Of a stretch of DNA of 18,672 nucleotides, positions 14,639 through 18,672 are shown in pieces (positions within the stretch are counted from its first letter, which is position 1; each line of letters opens with the position of its first letter). The position numbers were made by a program, and so were the translations under genes. The DNA comes from a bacterium (lineage in GTDB: Bacteria > Chloroflexota > Dormibacteria > UBA8260 > Bog-877): contig JAJYWT010000187.1 of NCBI GenBank assembly GCA_021791345.1, forward strand, positions 1 to 18,672, given 5' to 3'. The notes beneath the pieces were generated by a model. The model was not told where the DNA came from and did no database searches. It worked only from the letters and a program-made list of their open reading frames with translations.

Positions 14639-16435
14639 ATGTTCAATTCACTTCTTGATCACCCAACTCGGTTCCTCTTCTTCACCGGCAAAGGAGGGGT
14701 CGGTAAGACTTCGCTGTCCTGTGCCGTGGCGGTCAACCTGGCCGATCGCGGCGCCAAGGTGCTGCTGGTGAGCACCGACCCGGCGTCCAACCTCAGTGAG
14801 GTTCTGGGCACCTCTCTGGGGAGCGAGCCCCAGCTCGTGCCCGGGACTGAGCGCCTCTGGGCGCTGGACATTGACCCCATGGCTGCGGCCGCCGCTTACC
14901 GGCAGCGTGTGGTCGGGCCGTACCGCGGCGTGCTGCCGGATCAGGTGGTGGCGGGGATAGAGGAGCAGCTGTCGGGATCATGCACCGTGGAGATCGCGGC
15001 GTTCGACCGGTTCACCGGTCTGCTGGCCGATCCGGCCGACTTTGACCACGTGATCTTCGACACCGCTCCCACGGGGCACACGCTGCGCATGCTGGCCCTG
15101 CCGGGGGCTTGGACAAGCTACCTGGACACCAACCAGGTCGGGGTCACCTGCGTGGGGCCGCTCTCGGGGCTGACCGAGCAGCGGGCGCGCTACCGAGAAG
15201 CGCTCCAGGTGCTGTCGGACTCAGCTCGCGCAACCTTGGTTCTCGTCACGCGGCCGGACCGAGGGGCGCTGGCGGAGGCTTCGCGGGCCAGCGCGGAGTT
15301 GGCGGACACCGGGCTGGACAACCAGTTGCTGGTGGTGAACGGAGTCTACCCAGAGGGTCAGCTTGCGACCACCTCAGATCGGACCGCCCGCGCCTTCGCT
15401 GGCCGCCAGGCTGAGGCGCTGGCCGCCACCCCATCCAATCTCCAGCGCCTGCGCCGCGAGTCGGTGCCCCTGCTGGACGCTCCGCCGCTCGGAGTAGACG
15501 GCCTGCGCCGCCTTCTCCACTCGGGTCCGAGCTCCAGTGCGACCGAGGACCGTGCCACCGCGGCCGAGCTCCAGGGTGTGTCGGAGCTGGGTCTGGCCAA
15601 CCTTGTGGATTCGATCGCCGATGCGGGCCGAGGCTTGGTCATGACGATGGGGAAGGGCGGCGTCGGCAAGACCACCATCGCCGCCGCGATCGCGGTGGCG
15701 GTGGCCCGGCGAGGTGTGCCTGTGGTGCTTTCCACCACGGACCCTGCCGCCCACGTTAGCCAGGTGCTGGGCGACCTCGGCGACCTCCCGAGCGATCTCA
15801 GGGTCGAGCGGATTGATCCGGTGGCGGCCACGGCCGCCTACACCTCCCAGGTGCTGGCAACCGCCGGGTCTGGGCTGGACGCCGCTGCGCACGCGGTCTT
15901 GGTGGAGGACCTCCGCTCTCCCTGCACCGAGGAGATAGCTGTCTTTCGCGAGTTCGCCGCCGCCGTGGCCCGCGCCCGGGACTCAGTGGTGGTGCTCGAC
16001 ACGGCTCCGAGCGGTCACACCCTGCTCCTGCTGGACGCGGCGCGCAGCTTCCAGCGCGAGGTTCGCAGGCAGTCGGCCGAGGTGCCACCCGAGGTTGCGG
16101 CGCTGCTCGACCGTCTGGGGGATCCCGAGTTCACCCGGGTCCTAGTGGTGACGCTGGCGGAGCCCACCCCAGTTCATGAGGCGCAGGCCCTTCAGGAGGA
16201 TCTGCTTCGGGCCGGCATCCACCCCGCCCAGTGGGTCGTCAACCAGAGCATGCTGGCGACCGGGACCGCTGACCCCATTCTCTCCGCCCTGGCAGCGCAC
16301 GAGTCGTGGTGGATCAGGCAGGCGGCCAGGATCGGGGGGGTAGTGGCCCTCGTGGCCTGGCAGGCAGCGCCTCCGATTGGAGCTGAGGGGCTGCTCGGGC
16401 TGGTGGGCGCCAAGTCCGCGGCGGTGCCGGCCTGA
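14639..16435 (+). CDS. arsA: Arsenite-stimulated ATPase ArsA, two-domain form
   Basis: Soluble ATPase that receives As(III) from ArsD and drives an arsenite efflux pump. It has 598 residues made of two homologous halves. The P-loops GKGGVGKT are at residues 17-24 and 338-345, and the switch motifs are DTAPTGHTL and DTAPSGHTL. The three cysteines of the metalloid site are present: C115 (SGSCTVEIAAF), C171 (GVTCVGP) and C429 (RSPCTEEIAVF), corresponding to C113, C172 and C422 of the plasmid enzyme. ATG 14639 is chosen for the GAGGGTGG site upstream and the start just before the first P-loop; longer in-frame extensions would overlap arsD. A convergent gene follows. Confidence 0.97.
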   Translation: MFNSLLDHPTRFLFFTGKGGVGKTSLSCAVAVNLADRGAKVLLVSTDPASNLSEVLGTSLGSEPQLVPGTERLWALDIDPMAAAAAYRQRVVGPYRGVLPDQVVAGIEEQLSGSCTVEIAAFDRFTGLLADPADFDHVIFDTAPTGHTLRMLALPGAWTSYLDTNQVGVTCVGPLSGLTEQRARYREALQVLSDSARATLVLVTRPDRGALAEASRASAELADTGLDNQLLVVNGVYPEGQLATTSDRTARAFAGRQAEALAATPSNLQRLRRESVPLLDAPPLGVDGLRRLLHSGPSSSATEDRATAAELQGVSELGLANLVDSIADAGRGLVMTMGKGGVGKTTIAAAIAVAVARRGVPVVLSTTDPAAHVSQVLGDLGDLPSDLRVERIDPVAATAAYTSQVLATAGSGLDAAAHAVLVEDLRSPCTEEIAVFREFAAAVARARDSVVVLDTAPSGHTLLLLDAARSFQREVRRQSAEVPPEVAALLDRLGDPEFTRVLVVTLAEPTPVHEAQALQEDLLRAGIHPAQWVVNQSMLATGTADPILSALAAHESWWIRQAARIGGVVALVAWQAAPPIGAEGLLGLVGAKSAAVPA

Positions 16436-16553
16436 CCGAGGAATCGCTCCGCTGATCTCCGCTGTGTATCCGCCATCTGTGCGGGTGATTGTCGACCGCG
16501 GCCGTGCGGGTTGCCGCCGCCGCAGCCAGTCGGATGCACAAGCGGCAGGGGCC

Positions 16554-16590
16554 GGGGGCCGGAGGGTCCCACACGACCACTCCGGCCCCC
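16554..16590. terminator. Strong GC hairpin between convergent arsA and SQR genes
   Basis: An 11-bp perfect stem GGGGGCCGGAG / CTCCGGCCCCC encloses a second short stem GGTC / GACC (16565-16568 with 16575-16578). It lies 7 nt downstream of the minus-strand SQR stop and about 120 nt after the arsA stop, so it probably serves as a bidirectional transcription barrier. Neither side carries a U-tract. Confidence 0.6.
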
Positions 16591-16597
16591 GCTCAGG

Positions 16598-17803
16598 TCA
16601 GGCGGTCCCCTTCAGCATCATGTTCCAGTACATGAAGGGTAGGCCGTACCGCTTGAGCAGCCACATGTCGTAGCGCTCCTTCTTGGTGTTGATCAAGGGG
16701 ATGGTGGGGTGAGGCTGCATGGTGTAATCGAACTCCGCCAGCAGCATCCGATTGCGGGAGGTGGTCAGCGGGCAGGAGGCGTAGCCGTCGTACTGCTGGG
16801 TTGGCTGCCCGTTGGCCATCACCGCCCGCAGATTGGCGGTCACGACCGGGGCCTGCTTGCGCACCGCCGCCCCGGTCTTGGAGTTGGGGGAGCTGCCGCA
16901 ATCCCCCAACGAGAAGATGTTGGGGTAGCGCACGTGGCGCATCGTGTTCTTGTCGATCTCCACGTACCCGAAGGGGCTCGCCGCGTCCGCCAAGGGAGAG
17001 GCCTTCACCCAGTCCGGGGCGCTCTGCGGTGGCACCACGTGCATGAGGTCGTAGGTGATCTCCTCCTTGCTCTCATCGGCGTGGTTGACGATCACCGCGG
17101 TGCGGTTGTCCGCGTCCACCTCCACCAGCTCGCTGGACTTGTGGACCTCGATCCCGTACCGGGCGGCGACGGTCTCCAAGACGTCCGAGAACACCTTGAC
17201 CCCGAACATGCCCGGAGTGGGCAAGACCAGGACCACGCGGATGTCCGCCAGGACCCCCTGCTGCCGCCAGTAGTCGCAGGCGAGATACGCGATCTTCTGG
17301 GGTGCTCCGGCGCACTTGATCGGCCCCGCCGGCATCGTGAACAAGGCGGTGCCACGGCGCAGAGGCTTGATCAGCTGCCAGGTCTTGGGGGCCAGGTCGT
17401 AGGTGTAGTTGCTGGAGGCGAAGGGGCCCTGGACCGCCTCCGGGACTCCCGGGATCTTGTCCCAGTCCAGCTGGATGCCGGGGCAGACCACCAGATAGTC
17501 GTACTCGACGGTGCTGCCGGTTGCCAGGTGCACCAGATTGTTGTCCGGATCGAAGCCGTCCACCCGGGCCTTGATCCAGGCGGCCCCTCTGGGCATCACC
17601 GAGGCCTCCTTGCGGGCGGTTATCCCCAGCGGGGCTCGGCCCCCGCCGACCAGGGTCCAGAGCGGCTGATAGTAGTGGGTGTCGGACGGTTCGATCACCG
17701 CCACGTCAGCCTCCCCGGCCCGGCGCAGCCGGGCGGCGACGGATATGCCGGCGGTGCCACCGCCGACCACCACGATCTTGTGGTGCAGCTTGTCCTGGGC
17801 CAT
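16598..17803 (-). CDS. Sulfide:quinone oxidoreductase-like FAD enzyme, type II-like
   Basis: FAD-dependent oxidoreductase that oxidises sulfide and passes electrons to quinone at the membrane, producing sulfane sulfur or persulfide. It has 401 residues. Motifs are the Rossmann GGGTAGISVAARLRRAG near 14-30, HYYQPLWTLVGGG, YDYLVVCPGIQLDWDKIPG, the second FAD motif FSLGDCGSSPNSKTGAAVRKQ near 297-317, and the redox cysteines C164 (GPIKCAGAPQK) and C344 (YASCPLTTSRN). This pattern resembles the type II (SQRDL) group, by recall and not by alignment. The start has GGAGGGA 7 nt upstream. It is the second gene of an operon, 41 nt after the MBL-rhodanese stop. Confidence 0.92.
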   Translation of the reverse strand: MAQDKLHHKIVVVGGGTAGISVAARLRRAGEADVAVIEPSDTHYYQPLWTLVGGGRAPLGITARKEASVMPRGAAWIKARVDGFDPDNNLVHLATGSTVEYDYLVVCPGIQLDWDKIPGVPEAVQGPFASSNYTYDLAPKTWQLIKPLRRGTALFTMPAGPIKCAGAPQKIAYLACDYWRQQGVLADIRVVLVLPTPGMFGVKVFSDVLETVAARYGIEVHKSSELVEVDADNRTAVIVNHADESKEEITYDLMHVVPPQSAPDWVKASPLADAASPFGYVEIDKNTMRHVRYPNIFSLGDCGSSPNSKTGAAVRKQAPVVTANLRAVMANGQPTQQYDGYASCPLTTSRNRMLLAEFDYTMQPHPTIPLINTKKERYDMWLLKRYGLPFMYWNMMLKGTA

Positions 17804-17844
17804 GTGTTTCCCTCCGCAGGCCGTTTGGTCCGTCCGAGCTTGGG

Positions 17845-18672
17845 TCAGGTCTCCATTGGAAGTCCGACCTTCTCGGCGTTGTTGAAGTCGTCGTCGATGA
17901 GGACGACGGGGTGCCCGGCTCGATCTATCAGGCTGGCCGCGATGCTGGCGCGGTAGCCGCTGGCACAGTGGACGAGAAGTTCACCGGAGGGCAGCGCATC
18001 CAGGTGCTGCGCCAGATCCTGGATGGGAATGTTCTTCGATCCCTGGATGTGACCGGCCTGCCACTCGGCGCGCTGGCGGACATCGAGGACCGGCTGCGAG
18101 AAGCTGCCGTCCCCAGCCAGGGTCGTGAAGTCGGTGACCTCGTACGAGCTGGTTGGGAGGGAGCCGGCGTTGGCCACGAAACCGCGGGTGTTGACCTCGA
18201 TGCGGTCCATACCGATGCGCATCAGATCCCGGCGCGCCCGCCGGAATGCTGCTTCGCCCTCGGTCAACAGGATGACTGGCTCCTCAAACGGGGCAAGCCA
18301 TCCCACGTACGTGGCGAAATGGGTCGGGGAGAGCTCCATCCCCACAGTCCCCGCCAGATGTCGCCGGGCGAAGTCACGGCGGTCGCGGGTGTCGAGCAAC
18401 CACTTGCCTTGGGCGAGCCTTTCGCTGAGCTCCTCCTCGTTCAGCTCGTGTGGCTCCCCCTCGTCCTGGATGGGGGAGGGCCCACGCCTGTTCAGCGGGG
18501 CCATGTATCGGTAGTAGGTGGGATACGGGCCCAGCCCGGAGAGAACAGAGGCGACGAAGTCATCCTCCTCTGCGATGACGGAAGCCTGGTTGGTTGCCTG
18601 TTCGGTGGCCATGTCTCCGGCCCCGTCCGTGGAGGTGCTGGAGGAGGCGCAGAAGCTGCCGAACCCGTGGGT
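17845..18672 (-). CDS. Metallo-beta-lactamase-rhodanese fusion (persulfide dioxygenase-like), 5' end outside the window
   Basis: The frame stays open from the TGA at 17845 to the window edge, giving 275 visible residues. It should therefore not be started at the internal Met at 18612. The first visible residues THGFGSFC match the C-terminal metal-ligand region of MBL-fold persulfide dioxygenase-rhodanese fusions, followed by the linker FVASVLSGLGPYPTYYRYMAPLNRRGP. Two rhodanese modules come next. The first (LLDTRDRRDFARRHLAGTVG) has lost the active-site Cys, showing LLTEGEAAF instead. The second (VLDVRQRAEWQAGHIQGSKNIPIQ) keeps HCASGYRAS with its catalytic Cys. The protein likely consumes glutathione or other persulfide made by the downstream SQR. 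The N-terminal dioxygenase motif HxHxDH must lie beyond the window. Confidence 0.9.
   Translation of the reverse strand, partial: THGFGSFCASSSTSTDGAGDMATEQATNQASVIAEEDDFVASVLSGLGPYPTYYRYMAPLNRRGPSPIQDEGEPHELNEEELSERLAQGKWLLDTRDRRDFARRHLAGTVGMELSPTHFATYVGWLAPFEEPVILLTEGEAAFRRARRDLMRIGMDRIEVNTRGFVANAGSLPTSSYEVTDFTTLAGDGSFSQPVLDVRQRAEWQAGHIQGSKNIPIQDLAQHLDALPSGELLVHCASGYRASIAASLIDRAGHPVVLIDDDFNNAEKVGLPMET

Noticed and set aside
17845..18612. Complete 255-residue rhodanese starting at ATG 18612
   Set aside because: The frame remains open to the window edge and the extra residues (THGFGSFC) are typical of the MBL domain of fused persulfide dioxygenases, so this ATG is internal.
1..18672. CRISPR array, insertion sequence with transposase, or rRNA genes
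   Set aside because: No regularly spaced repeats, no transposase domain and no rRNA-like sequence were seen in the window.

Overview
The window is high-GC bacterial DNA, with consensus-like TTGACA / TATAAT promoters, GGAGG-type ribosome binding sites, and TTG and GTG starts. It suits a high-GC lineage such as Actinobacteriota, Chloroflexota or Dormibacterota, but the sequence alone does not decide which.

Layout. (1) Positions 1-1046 hold a tyrosine recombinase gene on the minus strand, cut by the window edge just before its catalytic tyrosine. It has a strong promoter and sits against the 3' end of a tRNA-Val(GAC) gene at 1047-1120. This looks like the edge of an integrated element lying to the left. 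(2) Positions 1195-8145 are a compact plus-strand translation block: thrS (no TGS domain, probably leaderless), infC (with an unusual ATA start), rpmI, rplT, pheS, pheT and a 3-methyladenine DNA glycosylase gene. Many junctions overlap or are separated by one base. (3) Positions 8144-9392 run on the minus strand. They hold a PadR-type repressor with an apparent self-operator and, downstream, a separate promoter driving a roughly 240-nt highly structured RNA that ends in a GC hairpin plus U-rich tract, convergent with the glycosylase gene. (4) Positions 9393-14231 are sparse: two stretches of about 1 kb with no credible gene flank a BKACE (beta-keto acid cleavage) enzyme and a minus-strand pit + DUF47/PhoU-like phosphate transport pair. 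(5) Positions 14232-16435 hold arsD-arsA, an arsenite metallochaperone and its ATPase, with no pump gene or arsR in view. (6) Positions 16598-18672 on the minus strand are a sulfide-oxidation pair: a metallo-beta-lactamase/rhodanese fusion (N-terminus outside the window) followed by a type II-like sulfide:quinone oxidoreductase.

How they work together. Block 2 makes two aminoacyl-tRNA synthetases, IF3 and ribosomal proteins L35 and L20. Blocks 4 and 5 may be linked physiologically, because Pit transporters also admit arsenate, but no direct link is visible. In block 6 the quinone reductase would produce sulfane sulfur that the dioxygenase-rhodanese fusion consumes. The least explained item is the structured RNA at 8144-8388 with its 14-codon reading frame. 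The ATA start of infC and the tRNA-integrase junction are the other notable points.
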